64,000 nucleotides of DNA from an uncultured Pelagibacteraceae bacterium (lineage in GTDB: Bacteria; Pseudomonadota; Alphaproteobacteria; Pelagibacterales; Pelagibacteraceae), in contig CACETY010000005.1 of the NCBI GenBank assembly GCA_902562645.1, positions 1 to 64,000 of the forward strand. The letters run 5' to 3'. The translations under genes were made by a program, and so were the position numbers. The notes under the pieces are model-generated. The model had not been told where the DNA came from, made no database searches, and saw nothing but the letters and a program-made list of their open reading frames with translations. This document shows, one piece after another, positions 16,457 through 25,252 of the stretch (the stretch's first letter is position 1; each line of letters begins with the position of its first letter).

Positions 16457-16750
16457 ATGTCGCCATTAAAAAAAGAAAAACTCAGCAAAATAAGAAAAGA
16501 ATTGGATAAATTAGATGATTATTTAATAAAAATAATTAAGAAAAGAACTAACCTTGTGAAAAAAGTTCTAGAACTTAAAGAAAGAAAAAATCAAATAGTT
16601 GATCAAAAAAGAATTAATTTTATTTTAAAAAACATAAAAAAGAAATCACTTAAAAATAATATTGATCCAAAAATCACCAACAAAATTTGGAAAAATATGA
16701 TATATGCATATATAGATTTTGAACGGAGGAATTTTAAAAAAAAGAAATAA
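16457..16750 (+). CDS. Chorismate mutase, AroQ type
   Basis: Converts chorismate to prephenate for phenylalanine and tyrosine. At 97 residues it is a single AroQ domain: an N-terminal helix with IRKELDKLDDYLIKIIKKR (substrate Arg and the D-x-x-L pattern), KVLELKERK with the second-helix Lys, IVDQKR, and a third helix ending YIDFERRNF. Lys-rich tail. It is divergent from ctaA and convergent with rpmG, whose stop codon it nearly touches. Confidence 0.85.
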   Translation: MSPLKKEKLSKIRKELDKLDDYLIKIIKKRTNLVKKVLELKERKNQIVDQKRINFILKNIKKKSLKNNIDPKITNKIWKNMIYAYIDFERRNFKKKK

Positions 16751-16751
16751 A

Positions 16752-16943
16752 TTATTTACTGTGAGGAGGAAGTTTTTTTTCTATAAAAATTTCATGTTTT
16801 CTTGTAGCTGGATTATACTTTTTAGCCTTTAACTTAACTTTAGCCTTTTCACCACCTGCAGGTTTTTTAACATAATAAAAAAAAGGACTATCAGGTTTAG
16901 CTTCTGGTACAAGTCTAACTTTTACATGTGTTTTCTTAGCCAT
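16752..16943 (-). CDS. rpmG: 50S ribosomal protein L33
   Basis: 63 residues starting MAKKTHVKVRLV and continuing with FFYYVKKPAGG and KKYNPATRKHEIFIEKKLP, the bL33 pattern. It lacks the two CxxC zinc pairs, so it is the zinc-independent form. It overlaps the upstream merR-type gene by 8 bp, which suggests translational coupling. Confidence 0.95.
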   Translation of the reverse strand: MAKKTHVKVRLVPEAKPDSPFFYYVKKPAGGEKAKVKLKAKKYNPATRKHEIFIEKKLPPHSK

Positions 16944-17316
16944 TATTTTTTTTTATAGTAGTTAAAATATTTTTAATATTGTTAATTTTTGACTTAATAA
17001 ATTTTCTTTGTCTTATAGTGGTATTATACAATTCGTCAATATCTGAATCATCAGAATTTAAAGCTTTTTTCACTCCATTTAATGTCATGCCTTTATCTTT
17101 TAGTAAGAATTTTATTTTTTTAAGAATATTTATTGTTTCATCATCATAATATCTCCTATTACCATTAAAGATCATTGGTTTTATCTGCTTAAATTCTTTC
17201 TCCCAAAATCTAATGGTATGAGTTGATAAAGATCCATTTCTTTTATTTATCAAATTAAGTATTTTAGCTACTTCACCAATAGTTTTATATTTACTATTAG
17301 CTTTAAAGTAAGTCAT
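16936..17316 (-). CDS. MerR-family transcriptional regulator
   Basis: 126 residues. The N-terminal winged helix-turn-helix (KTIGEVAKILNL, then THTIRFWEKEFKQIKP and NRRYYDDETINILKKI) is classic MerR. The usual C-terminal ligand-binding cysteines are absent; a short coiled coil follows. It overlaps ihfA by 14 bp; an ihfA-merR pair is a conserved alphaproteobacterial arrangement in which the regulator's target is unknown. Confidence 0.9.
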   Translation of the reverse strand: MTYFKANSKYKTIGEVAKILNLINKRNGSLSTHTIRFWEKEFKQIKPMIFNGNRRYYDDETINILKKIKFLLKDKGMTLNGVKKALNSDDSDIDELYNTTIRQRKFIKSKINNIKNILTTIKKNNG

Positions 17317-17605
17317 TTTTATTTATTATTTTTTTGAATTCTTTCGATGCTTTAAATAAAATTACATTTCTTTCTGAAATGATTTTTTCTTGTTTTGTTT
17401 TTGGATTTCTTCCAATTCTCTGTTTCTTAGTTCTTAACTCAAAAGTTCCGAATTTTGCAATCTTTACTCTTTTATGTTTGATAATATTCTGCAAAATAAT
17501 TTCAAAGATATCAGAGAATAAAGTTTCACTTATAACTTTAGAAAATCCAATTTGCATATAGATTGAATTAATTATATCTTTTTTTGTTAAATTTGTTCTT
17601 TTCAT
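17303..17605 (-). CDS. ihfA: Integration host factor alpha subunit-like (HU/IHF family)
   Basis: 100 residues. LTKKDIINSIYMQIGFS starts the dimerisation helices; KHKRVKIAKFGTFELR and the DNA-minor-groove arm GRNPKTKQ are diagnostic of HU/IHF proteins. Assignment to the IHF alpha chain rests on its neighbours (plsX upstream, merR downstream). It bends DNA as a heterodimer. It starts directly after the plsX stop codon with no gap. Confidence 0.9.
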   Translation of the reverse strand: MKRTNLTKKDIINSIYMQIGFSKVISETLFSDIFEIILQNIIKHKRVKIAKFGTFELRTKKQRIGRNPKTKQEKIISERNVILFKASKEFKKIINKNDLL

Positions 17606-18613
17606 TTAATTAATATTAAGTTTGATTTGCTCTATTAAATTTCCTCTTATAGTTTGTTCACAGACTTTTAAAGAATTGGCAAATCCTATAGCATCAGTTG
17701 AGCCATGGCTTTTAATAACGGGCTTATTTAAACCTAGCAAGATTGCTCCGTTGTAAAGTCTTGGATCAAGTTTGTTTTTAAATTCTTTTAAATTTTTATA
17801 ATTGATTGTAGATGAAATTTTACCAATTATATTTGATGATAAAGCATTTTTTAATTCGCTTATTATAAAATTAGATGTACCTTCGGCAGTTTTTAGAGCT
17901 ATATTGCCTGTAAAACCATCTGCAACAATTACATTTACTTCACCGTCCATAATATTATTACCTTCTATGTATCCAACAAAATCAAACAAATTATTTTTAT
18001 TGTCTGTTAGTACTTGATATGTGTCTTTTATCACCGCATTTCCTTTTAATTCTTCAGACCCTATATTTAATAAGGCAACTTTCGGTTTCTCTGTATTAAA
18101 TAAAACTTTATGTAATGCTCCTCCCATTATTGAAAAATCAATTAAATTTTTTGAGCTGCATTCTATATTTGCACCTAAATCTAAAACTACGCTCATTCCT
18201 TTTTTGCTTGGCCATAAAGCAGATAAGGCTGGTTTATCGATATTTTCTATCATTTTTAAATTTAATTTTGAAATTAGGAAAAGCGCACCTGTATTACCAG
18301 CAGATACTATAGCATGAGCTTCGTTTTTTTTTAAGGAGTCAATGGCAAGCCACAAACTTGTATCCTTACCTTTTTTTGCAGCACTAAGAGCTGTGTCCTT
18401 TCCCTCAACAAGTTTATCTGTGTGAATAACATCATATCTGTCTGTTGAAATTTTATTTCTTTTAATAATTGGATTTATTAAATTTTCGTTACCAAAAATT
18501 TTATAAAATATATTTTGTGATTTATTTGAATGAATATTTATACCATCTATTACTTTATTGGGAGATTCGTCACCACCCATTGCGTCAACTGCAATAATTA
18601 ATGGGTTGTTCAT
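17606..18613 (-). CDS. plsX: Phosphate acyltransferase PlsX
   Basis: Makes acyl-phosphate from acyl-ACP for phospholipid synthesis. 335 residues: AVDAMGGDESP at the start, AIVSAGNTGALFLIS, GMSVVLDLGAN, NIGSEELKGN, and IVADGFTGNIALK. It sits 5 bp after rpmF. In many alphaproteobacteria fabH lies between plsX and ihfA; here it is missing and the two are directly adjacent. Confidence 0.97.
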   Translation of the reverse strand: MNNPLIIAVDAMGGDESPNKVIDGINIHSNKSQNIFYKIFGNENLINPIIKRNKISTDRYDVIHTDKLVEGKDTALSAAKKGKDTSLWLAIDSLKKNEAHAIVSAGNTGALFLISKLNLKMIENIDKPALSALWPSKKGMSVVLDLGANIECSSKNLIDFSIMGGALHKVLFNTEKPKVALLNIGSEELKGNAVIKDTYQVLTDNKNNLFDFVGYIEGNNIMDGEVNVIVADGFTGNIALKTAEGTSNFIISELKNALSSNIIGKISSTINYKNLKEFKNKLDPRLYNGAILLGLNKPVIKSHGSTDAIGFANSLKVCEQTIRGNLIEQIKLNIN

Positions 18614-18618
18614 AATAT

Positions 18619-18798
18619 CTAATCTTTTTTGTCTAAAACTTGTCTACCTTTGTATAAACCTGTTTTCAAATCTAAATGATGAGATAACCTGTATTCACCA
18701 GATTTTTTATCCTCAATTATATTTTTTGAAGATAATTTCATATGAGATCGTCTTTTGCCTGCTCTAGATCTTGATGTTTTTCGTTTTGGTACAGCCAT
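18619..18798 (-). CDS. rpmF: 50S ribosomal protein L32
   Basis: ATG at 18798 to TAG at 18619, 59 residues. The start [19 protein letters not shown] is unmistakable bL32. No CxxC zinc pair is present. rpmF just ahead of plsX is a very common bacterial order. The following gene starts within 10 bp. Confidence 0.97.
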   Translation of the reverse strand: MAVPKRKTSRSRAGKRRSHMKLSSKNIIEDKKSGEYRLSHHLDLKTGLYKGRQVLDKKD

Positions 18799-18800
18799 AA

Positions 18801-19274
18801 TTAAAATTTAAATTCTAATATATCTTTTGTAAAGATTTTTAAAGGGTTTTTTGCAAGAAATTCTTCAAATTTATCAAAATATTTAACAAATAAATCATTA
18901 TGTGCATCTATATTTATATAATCAGCAATTAAAGATATTTTTTTAGAATTTTTCAGAGTTTCCCAAATATCTACAATTTCTATAATTGAAAAAAGGAGAT
19001 TTACGTAATCTTTCATTTTTTTATTTACAGAAACATCTCCGTAACCAATTTCTCTTATTGATAGTTCTATTTGTTTGATTACAAAATCAAAAATATTTTG
19101 TGCTTCTTTTTTAGAAACTTCTTCTTTGTAAACTTTTAGAAAGAAGGCAAAGTGGAACAAAAGTATTATTAGTCTATCAGAAAATGTATCCTTATTTTTT
19201 AAAGTTTTATAAAGATTTTTATTTCTAGTTAATCTAACTAAATTATTGTAAATATTTATATAATTTTTATGCAT
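18801..19274 (-). CDS. Ubiquinol-cytochrome c chaperone family protein
   Basis: 157 residues. [17 protein letters not shown] and [19 protein letters not shown] match the two conserved blocks of the CBP3/UQCC1-like family, which helps assemble cytochrome b of complex III. It is slightly shorter than usual. It lies 2 bp upstream of rpmF, and its start codon lies within the palindrome ATGCAT shared with the divergent bamE. The DUF177 gene often found next in alphaproteobacteria is absent. Confidence 0.85.
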   Translation of the reverse strand: MHKNYINIYNNLVRLTRNKNLYKTLKNKDTFSDRLIILLFHFAFFLKVYKEEVSKKEAQNIFDFVIKQIELSIREIGYGDVSVNKKMKDYVNLLFSIIEIVDIWETLKNSKKISLIADYINIDAHNDLFVKYFDKFEEFLAKNPLKIFTKDILEFKF

Positions 19275-19739
19275 ATGAGAAATCTATTTTTTTTTATTTT
19301 ATTTTTTTTTACACTTAATTGTTCAATAAATAAAGTTTCAAATCTTCATGGATTTAGGTTTGTAGACACTAAACTTGATAAAATAGAACTAAATAAAAGT
19401 AACAAAAATGATGTAAGAAAAATAATAGGTCCACCATCATCTAAGAGTACTTTTAATAATTCTTGGCTATATTTTGAGAGAAAAAAAACTAATCAATCAC
19501 TATTTAAATTAGGTAAAAAAACAATTTCAAGAAATAATATATTAATTATTGAATTTAATAAGATGGGTTTAGTTAAAGATAAAACATTATTAAATTTAAA
19601 CGATATGAATGATATTGAAATAGCGGAGAAAAAAACAGAGAAGGATTTTACACAGGATAATTTTATTTATAATCTATTGTCAACATTGAGAAACAAAATT
19701 AATGCACCAACTAGAAGAAAAAATAATGGCGGTCCCTAG
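19269..19739 (+). CDS. bamE: Outer membrane assembly lipoprotein BamE/SmpA family
   Basis: A signal peptide of hydrophobic Phe/Leu residues ends at a lipobox LNC (Cys18). The SmpA/OmlA domain follows: DKIELNKSNKNDVRKIIGPP, then NSWLYFERK and NNILIIEFNKMGLVKD. It is part of the complex that inserts outer-membrane proteins. The first ATG (19269) overlaps the divergent chaperone start; the in-frame ATG at 19275 would avoid overlap and is equally possible. The last four codons overlap the 3' end of the antisense tRNA-Glu gene. Confidence 0.85.
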   Translation: MHMRNLFFFILFFFTLNCSINKVSNLHGFRFVDTKLDKIELNKSNKNDVRKIIGPPSSKSTFNNSWLYFERKKTNQSLFKLGKKTISRNNILIIEFNKMGLVKDKTLLNLNDMNDIEIAEKKTEKDFTQDNFIYNLLSTLRNKINAPTRRKNNGGP

Positions 19740-19801
19740 GGGAATCGAACCCCTCTTTCATGGATGAAAACCATGTGTCCTAACCGATAGACGAAGGGAC
19801 C
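19727..19801 (-). tRNA. tRNA-Glu (UUC)
   Basis: Minus strand. The acceptor helix pairs 19801-19795 with 19737-19731; the discriminator G and an encoded CCA end at 19727. The anticodon stem CATGG/CCATG encloses TTTTCAT, giving anticodon TTC. The T-arm has GGTTCGATTCC. Its 3' end lies within the convergent bamE coding region. Confidence 0.97.
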
Positions 19802-19836
19802 AGTGATGGATCTTTTATTGTAATTCTTTAAATTAA

Positions 19837-20781
19837 TCAAGTAAGTGAAACCTTTTTTTTTACAACTTTTAAATCAGATTTATTGCAAGTAAAAATTGTC
19901 TCAGTTATATATTTATTGTCTTCCTTAATTACACCATTCATTAATTCTCCAGAAGTAATGCCTGTTGCACAAAAAAAACTTTCTCCTCTCACTATTTCAT
20001 TAATCTCATATTTTTTATTTAAATCTTTTATTCCCATATCTTTTGCTCTTTTTTTGTCAGTCTCAGTTTTAAATAAAAATCTACCTTGAAAATTACAATT
20101 TAGTGAGTCTAAAGCTGTAGCTACTATTACGCCTTCAGGACCTCCACCAATACCCATGAAGATATCAACATTATATTTTTTATTCGATACTAGTAATGCG
20201 CCAGATACATCTCCATCAGTAATGAGTTTGATATTAACATTTAACCTTTTTAATTCACTTATAATTTTACTATGTCTTGGTCTATTAAGAATACATACTG
20301 TGATTTCTGATTTTTTTTTATTTGTTATATCTGAATAAATATTAATATTTTTTTCAACAGTAAAATCAATATCCAAGCTACCTTTAGGTACATGACTACC
20401 AGTAGCAATTTTTTCCATATAAGTTTCAGGTGCATTAAATAATTTCCCTTTTTCTGCTACAGCTAGAACCGACATTGAACCAGGTAGATTGTTTGCAACA
20501 AAATTAGTACCTTCTACTGGATCTACTGCAATATCTATTTCTGGTCCATTTCCTCTTCCTAGTTCTTCACCAATATAAAGCATAGGTGCTTCATCAAGTT
20601 CACCTTCACCTATCACAACTTTACCTTTAATATTTAATTTATTAAGTTGCTCTCTCATTACATCTGTTGCAGCTTTATCTGCTAATATCTTTTCATTCTT
20701 TCCAATATACGGAAAACAAGCAATTGCAGAATTTGAGGTTATTTTTATAAGATTACTTAATAATTCCTTAGTTAACTTCAT
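19837..20781 (-). CDS. glpX: Fructose-1,6-bisphosphatase, class II (GlpX)
   Basis: Gluconeogenic phosphatase, 314 residues. DKAATDVMREQLNKLNIKG and VIGEGELDEAPMLYIGEE carry metal-binding acidic residues; DPVEGTNFVANN is the signature; MGIGGGPEGVIVATAL and GITSGELMNGV close the fold. As the gluconeogenesis-committing enzyme it fits growth on organic acids. It follows the SbmA-like gene by 3 bp. Confidence 0.96.
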   Translation of the reverse strand: MKLTKELLSNLIKITSNSAIACFPYIGKNEKILADKAATDVMREQLNKLNIKGKVVIGEGELDEAPMLYIGEELGRGNGPEIDIAVDPVEGTNFVANNLPGSMSVLAVAEKGKLFNAPETYMEKIATGSHVPKGSLDIDFTVEKNINIYSDITNKKKSEITVCILNRPRHSKIISELKRLNVNIKLITDGDVSGALLVSNKKYNVDIFMGIGGGPEGVIVATALDSLNCNFQGRFLFKTETDKKRAKDMGIKDLNKKYEINEIVRGESFFCATGITSGELMNGVIKEDNKYITETIFTCNKSDLKVVKKKVSLT

Positions 20782-20784
20782 TAA

Positions 20785-21786
20785 TTATGTTTTATATTCA
20801 CTCTCACTTCTTTTATCATCAACTTTTAACTTATATTCAAACTCTCTTAATCTTTTGTAAACACTTGCTAGTTCAATAATTGTTGGCCATGCTTTTAAGA
20901 TATACTGCATAGATCCTTCTACACGACCAAATGCTCTTATGATCTGTTGCATTACTCCAAGTGTAACAGCACCTGCAACTATAGCAGGTGCAAGAAAGAC
21001 ATATGCAGATAACACATTAGCCTGTAAGTATGCTATTCTTCCTATATTAAAATATAAATATCTAATATAACTTAAAAAATGAATGCTTCTAACACCATCA
21101 AATAATTCCTCTATTGTCTTTGGTCTTACAGTGCCATCATCCTCAGCTATTACTAAGATTTTTCTATAAGCAGCCTCTTTTTTTTGAAGATCATATTCAA
21201 CACCGACTAATCTTAATATTAATCCTAAAATAATTAAAAAAATTGTACCACCAATAGACCACAGAAGAGCTCCTACAATTAAACCATACTCCCAATCTCC
21301 AAAAAAGAATATTGGTATACCAATACTTAAACCAAATAAAATTGGCATGAATTCAACTAATATCATTATTGCTTCTATTAAACTTGTCCCTAAAGACTCC
21401 ATTATTCTTGAAAATTTAATGGTATCCTCTTGAACTCTTTGTGAAGCCCCTTCAATTTTTCGAGCTTTTTCATAAACGCTATGATAATATTCAACCATAG
21501 CAGTTCTCCATCTGAACAAATAATGTGAAGTAAAATAACTTACAATAACAGCAACTCCCACATACATAGCTGCAAGTACAATAAATGAAAACAAACTAGC
21601 CCAATATTCTTCAATTGTAATAGCATTAGGCGCACCTAGTGCCTTTTGGATCATGTCATAAAATTCTCCAAACCACTCATTTATTTTAACATCAATTTTT
21701 ACTTGTACCCACAAAGAGGACAGAATTACAAATGAACCTACCCAAGACCATAAATACCATTTTTTTATTGTAAAAAATCTGAACAT
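20785..21786 (-). CDS. SbmA/BacA-family peptide transporter
   Basis: 333 residues, about seven helices. RWRTAMVEYYHSVYEKA and QRVQEDTIKFSRIMESLG resemble the membrane core of SbmA/BacA, proton-driven importers of peptides related to ABC exporters but without an ATPase domain; none is present here. It is shorter than E. coli SbmA (about 400 residues). It overlaps the complex I accessory gene by one base and precedes glpX. Known roles include uptake of antimicrobial peptides and modified thiazole peptides; the natural substrate here is unknown. Confidence 0.8.
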   Translation of the reverse strand: MFRFFTIKKWYLWSWVGSFVILSSLWVQVKIDVKINEWFGEFYDMIQKALGAPNAITIEEYWASLFSFIVLAAMYVGVAVIVSYFTSHYLFRWRTAMVEYYHSVYEKARKIEGASQRVQEDTIKFSRIMESLGTSLIEAIMILVEFMPILFGLSIGIPIFFFGDWEYGLIVGALLWSIGGTIFLIILGLILRLVGVEYDLQKKEAAYRKILVIAEDDGTVRPKTIEELFDGVRSIHFLSYIRYLYFNIGRIAYLQANVLSAYVFLAPAIVAGAVTLGVMQQIIRAFGRVEGSMQYILKAWPTIIELASVYKRLREFEYKLKVDDKRSESEYKT

Positions 21787-22067
21787 TATTTTATAAAATT
21801 ATCTGCGTAGGATTTTTTAGTTAATTTTCTTTTTTGTGGTTCAATAACTTCAAAATCAATATTATTTCTTTTAGCATACTCAATAGCTAAATCTTTAGAT
21901 TTAAATTCTAAATTAAGCTCTGAATACGTATCTGAAGAACTTTCCCAACCCATAAGCGGGTTTTTACCAGGATCTTTGGTTATAAATTCTATAATCCATT
22001 TATCAAACTTTTTCATACCTGACTGCATAGCAGTTTTAGATGGTTTGTAGATTTTTGCTTTTTTCAT
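21786..22067 (-). CDS. NADH dehydrogenase accessory subunit, NDUFS4-like
   Basis: 93 residues. [45 protein letters not shown] and the basic C-terminus [13 protein letters not shown] match the ETC complex I 18-kDa/NDUFS4 family, a peripheral subunit found in mitochondria and alphaproteobacteria. It supports the alphaproteobacterial assignment. It starts 6 bp downstream of tRNA-Pro, on the same strand. Confidence 0.9.
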   Translation of the reverse strand: MKKAKIYKPSKTAMQSGMKKFDKWIIEFITKDPGKNPLMGWESSSDTYSELNLEFKSKDLAIEYAKRNNIDFEVIEPQKRKLTKKSYADNFIK

Positions 22068-22073
22068 AAACAG

Positions 22074-22150
<77 letters not shown>

Positions 22151-22245
22151 ATTGCTGTACTAATACAGCAGAAAAAACAAAATTCAAAGGTTATATTAGT
22201 TACAAATTTATAATAAATTTGATATTTAATGCTATAAGAGATCAT

Positions 22246-22755
22246 ATGATCATAGAATGTCCCAATTGTAATAAAAAATTTAACCTTGATGGAAAATTAA
22301 TACCTGAAAATGGTAGAACACTTAAGTGTGGTAATTGTGACCATATCTGGCACTATAAAATTAATTTAAACAAAAATTCTGATGTACAAAAAATATCTGA
22401 AGACAATAACTCTGAAATAGATATTAATACTACTAAAAAAGATAATAAAATTAAGGAAAAATTTAATGATGAGGATATTTCAGATATAAATAAAAACGTT
22501 AAATCAGAAATAAAAGTTGATGATTCAGAAACTGAAAAAAATAATGAAAGAGTTAATTATGAGAAAGGTGTCAAACTTAAGGTGATATTTATATATTTTG
22601 TAATTTTTGTAATATCTTTATTAGGTCTAATTTTTTTATTAGATACGTTTAAATATAATTTATCTAATGTATTTCCTGGCATAGTACCATTATTTGATAG
22701 TCTTTACGAAACTATGCTGGATTTAAAACTTTTTATTAAAGATCTCGTTAACTAA
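22246..22755 (+). CDS. Zinc-ribbon (MJ0042-type) single-helix membrane protein
   Basis: From ATG 22246 the protein has 169 residues. The N-terminal zinc ribbon has Cys5, Cys8, Cys28 and Cys31 (ECPNC and LKCGNC), the MJ0042 pattern common at the start of alphaproteobacterial regulatory or assembly proteins. A Lys/Asp/Glu-rich linker follows, then one helix (about 106-130) and a short tail. An open frame to 22123 runs through the tRNA-Pro gene and is not credible. Adjacent to nhaA by 2 bp. Function unknown. Confidence 0.75.
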   Translation: MIIECPNCNKKFNLDGKLIPENGRTLKCGNCDHIWHYKINLNKNSDVQKISEDNNSEIDINTTKKDNKIKEKFNDEDISDINKNVKSEIKVDDSETEKNNERVNYEKGVKLKVIFIYFVIFVISLLGLIFLLDTFKYNLSNVFPGIVPLFDSLYETMLDLKLFIKDLVN

Positions 22756-22757
22756 AT

Positions 22758-23930
22758 ATGTTTCAAAAAATTACAAAAGGTTTTGTATCATTTTTTAAAC
22801 TTGAAGCCGCAAGTGGAATAGTTCTTCTTTTTGCAGCTATAATTGCTTTGATTATTAGTAATTCTGAATTGTCAACGTTATATTTTTCAACATTAGAAAA
22901 GTATTTATTTATTGGAATAAATAATTTCGGTATTAAGCTTTCAGTTTTGCATTGGATAAATGATGCATTAATGGCAATATTTTTCTTTTTTGTAACACTT
23001 GAAATTAAAAGAGAATTTTTACAGGGTGAATTGTCAAATATTAAACAAGCCCTTCTTCCAATAATTGCAGCGGTAGGAGGAATGTTAATTCCTGCACTAA
23101 TATATGTTTTTATAAATCTAGGAGATGGAGAAACGTTAAAAGGTTGGGCGATACCTTCAGCTACAGATATTGCTTTCTCTTTAGGTGTATTATCATTATT
23201 AGGAAGTAGAGTACCTATTTCTTTGAAAGTATTTTTAACGGCCTTAGCAATTATCGATGATCTTGGAGCAATAGTTATAATAGCTTTATTTTACTCTGGT
23301 GATTTAAGCATAAAATATTTATCTTTGATGCTTTTAGCGTTTATTGCTCTATTAGTTATAAATAAATTTAATGTAAAAAAATTTCTACCCTATTTAATAG
23401 TTGGAATCTTTTTATGGGATTTTACTCATAATTCAGGAATACACGCAACTATCGCTGGAGTTTTATTAGCGATGACAATTCCTCATAGAAAAAAAGACAA
23501 AGATTTTTCACTTTTAATTAAAGTTGAGCATGCAATAAGTCCTTATGTTGCATTTGGAATAATGCCTATTTTTGCTTTTGCAAATGCAGGTGTTTCATTA
23601 GAGGGTTTGTCCTTTTCATCTTTACTAGATAAAGTCCCTTTAGGAATAGTTCTTGGATTGTTTGTTGGAAAACAATTGGGTGTATTTGTATTTTCATATG
23701 TGTCGATTAAATTAAAAATTGCGCAAATGCCAAGTAATACAAGTTGGTATAATTTTTATGGAGTCGGAGTTTTAACAGGAATTGGTTTTACTATGAGTTT
23801 ATTTGTTGGAAATTTGGCATTTGCAGACAATTTGCAATATATGGATGGTGTAAAGATTGGGGTTTTGACTGGGTCATTATTATCCACTTTATTTGGATAC
23901 TTTTTAATACTACTTACACCAAATAGATAA
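22758..23930 (+). CDS. nhaA: Na+/H+ antiporter NhaA
   Basis: 390 residues, 12 helices. The conserved charged helix segment AIIDDLGAIVIIALFY carries the paired aspartates that bind Na+ and protons; PSATDIAFSLGVL and NSGIHATIAGVLLA are also family signatures. It expels sodium using the proton gradient. Usual full length. It forms a plus-strand run with the zinc-ribbon gene before it and the peroxidase gene 8 bp after it. Confidence 0.97.
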   Translation: MFQKITKGFVSFFKLEAASGIVLLFAAIIALIISNSELSTLYFSTLEKYLFIGINNFGIKLSVLHWINDALMAIFFFFVTLEIKREFLQGELSNIKQALLPIIAAVGGMLIPALIYVFINLGDGETLKGWAIPSATDIAFSLGVLSLLGSRVPISLKVFLTALAIIDDLGAIVIIALFYSGDLSIKYLSLMLLAFIALLVINKFNVKKFLPYLIVGIFLWDFTHNSGIHATIAGVLLAMTIPHRKKDKDFSLLIKVEHAISPYVAFGIMPIFAFANAGVSLEGLSFSSLLDKVPLGIVLGLFVGKQLGVFVFSYVSIKLKIAQMPSNTSWYNFYGVGVLTGIGFTMSLFVGNLAFADNLQYMDGVKIGVLTGSLLSTLFGYFLILLTPNR

Positions 23931-23938
23931 TTAAAATA

Positions 23939-24487
23939 ATGAAAAACCTATTAATAATTGGGCTTACTATAATTATGTTTTTTTTTAAAAGTTCATCACA
24001 TTCTGAATATGAAAAAATCTTTTATGATTTTAAAATCAACAGTATCACTGGCAATGTAATAGATTTCAAAGATTTTAGAGGAAAACCTGTTCTAATTATA
24101 AATACAGCAAGTTATTGTGGATTTACAAAACAATATGCAGATATGCAGGAATTATGGGATAAATATCGAGATAAAGGTTTAATTGTACTTGGAATACCGT
24201 CTAATTCATTTAATCAGGAAAAGAAAAATAATAATGATGTTAAAAAGTTTTGTGAGGTTAATTTTAATATTGACTTTCCACTGACAGAAATAACTGATGT
24301 AAAAGGTGATAATGCGCATGAAATTTACAAATGGGCTAAAGAAAACTATGGGAAATCTGCTGTTCCAAAATGGAATTTTTACAAAATATTGGTGAATAAA
24401 GAAGGTAAAATTGAAGATACATATGCATCTTTAACAAAACCAACATCAAATAAAATTATAAAAAAAATAGAAAGCTTATTAAATTAG
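23939..24487 (+). CDS. Glutathione peroxidase family, exported
   Basis: 182 residues. A hydrophobic signal at 1-22 suggests export to the periplasm. The thioredoxin-fold peroxidase core has NTASYCGFTKQYADMQELW with active-site Cys60 in place of selenocysteine, GIPSNSFNQE with the catalytic Gln, and VPKWNFYKILV with the Trp. It reduces hydroperoxides, in Cys forms usually with thioredoxin. The 3' end overlaps the convergent MBL gene by 9 bp. Confidence 0.93.
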   Translation: MKNLLIIGLTIIMFFFKSSSHSEYEKIFYDFKINSITGNVIDFKDFRGKPVLIINTASYCGFTKQYADMQELWDKYRDKGLIVLGIPSNSFNQEKKNNNDVKKFCEVNFNIDFPLTEITDVKGDNAHEIYKWAKENYGKSAVPKWNFYKILVNKEGKIEDTYASLTKPTSNKIIKKIESLLN

Positions 24488-25252
24488 TATTGTCATGCCA
24501 TCATGTGCAGGAGTTACATTTTTAGGTAAAAATTTTTTTATTTCATTATAGTCAATTTCGTTACTCAAATTTGTTAAAATTGTTTTCTTAGGCTTAATTT
24601 TATCAATTAATTTCAATACATCCTCTAAATTAAAATGGGTTGGATGAAAATTATATCTTAAACAATCAACAATAAGATATTTTAAATTTTTAAGATATTT
24701 TAGATCTTTGATATCAATTCTATTGACATCAGGTGCATAAGCACATTTATCATTAATAATATAACAAATACTTTTTATCGATCCATGATGAACCTTTAAA
24801 GATTTAATATCAATTTTTGTTTTAAAATCTTTAAGTAAATGCTTTTTTTTTAATGTTTTGGCATCAAGTATAGATGGATAATTTTTGTTTTCTTTAAAAC
24901 AATAACCAAAAGTATTTTTAAGATTTTTCTTTGTAATTTCATCTGCGTAAATTGATATTTTTTTTCTATTTTTTAAAGAAAAAACCCTCAATTCATTAAT
25001 TCCATGTGTTTGATCAGCATGCGAATGAGTATAAAAGACTGTATCAATATTTTTAACTTTATTTTTTAATAATTGAGATTTTAAATCTGGAGATGTATCA
25101 ATTAAAATGTTTAAGTTTTTTGAACTTATTAGAGCTGAACACCTCGTTCGTATATTTTTTTTATTCTTAGGATCACATCTTCCATAGTATCCATCAATAC
25201 GAGGTATACCTAAAGAGCTACCACAGCCCAATATGGTAAATTTTACGCTCAT
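24479..25252 (-). CDS. MBL-fold metal-dependent hydrolase (PhnP/RNase Z-like)
   Basis: 257 residues. ILGCGSSLGIPR near the start and YTHSHADQTHGINELR (metal ligands His76, His78, Asp80) are typical of the alphaproteobacterial MBL proteins encoded after tatD. The TATD-MBL order is conserved; the substrate is probably a phosphodiester but is not known. Overlaps tatD by 4 bp. Confidence 0.88.
   Translation of the reverse strand: MSVKFTILGCGSSLGIPRIDGYYGRCDPKNKKNIRTRCSALISSKNLNILIDTSPDLKSQLLKNKVKNIDTVFYTHSHADQTHGINELRVFSLKNRKKISIYADEITKKNLKNTFGYCFKENKNYPSILDAKTLKKKHLLKDFKTKIDIKSLKVHHGSIKSICYIINDKCAYAPDVNRIDIKDLKYLKNLKYLIVDCLRYNFHPTHFNLEDVLKLIDKIKPKKTILTNLSNEIDYNEIKKFLPKNVTPAHDGMTILI

Noticed and set aside
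24109-24123. Selenocysteine in the glutathione peroxidase
   Set aside because: The active-site codon is TGT (Cys60), not TGA.
24993-25028. Damaged metal site in the MBL hydrolase (HSHADQ instead of HxHxDH)
   Set aside because: As far as I recall, Gln at this place is usual in the alphaproteobacterial members next to tatD, so it is not a loss specific to this genome.
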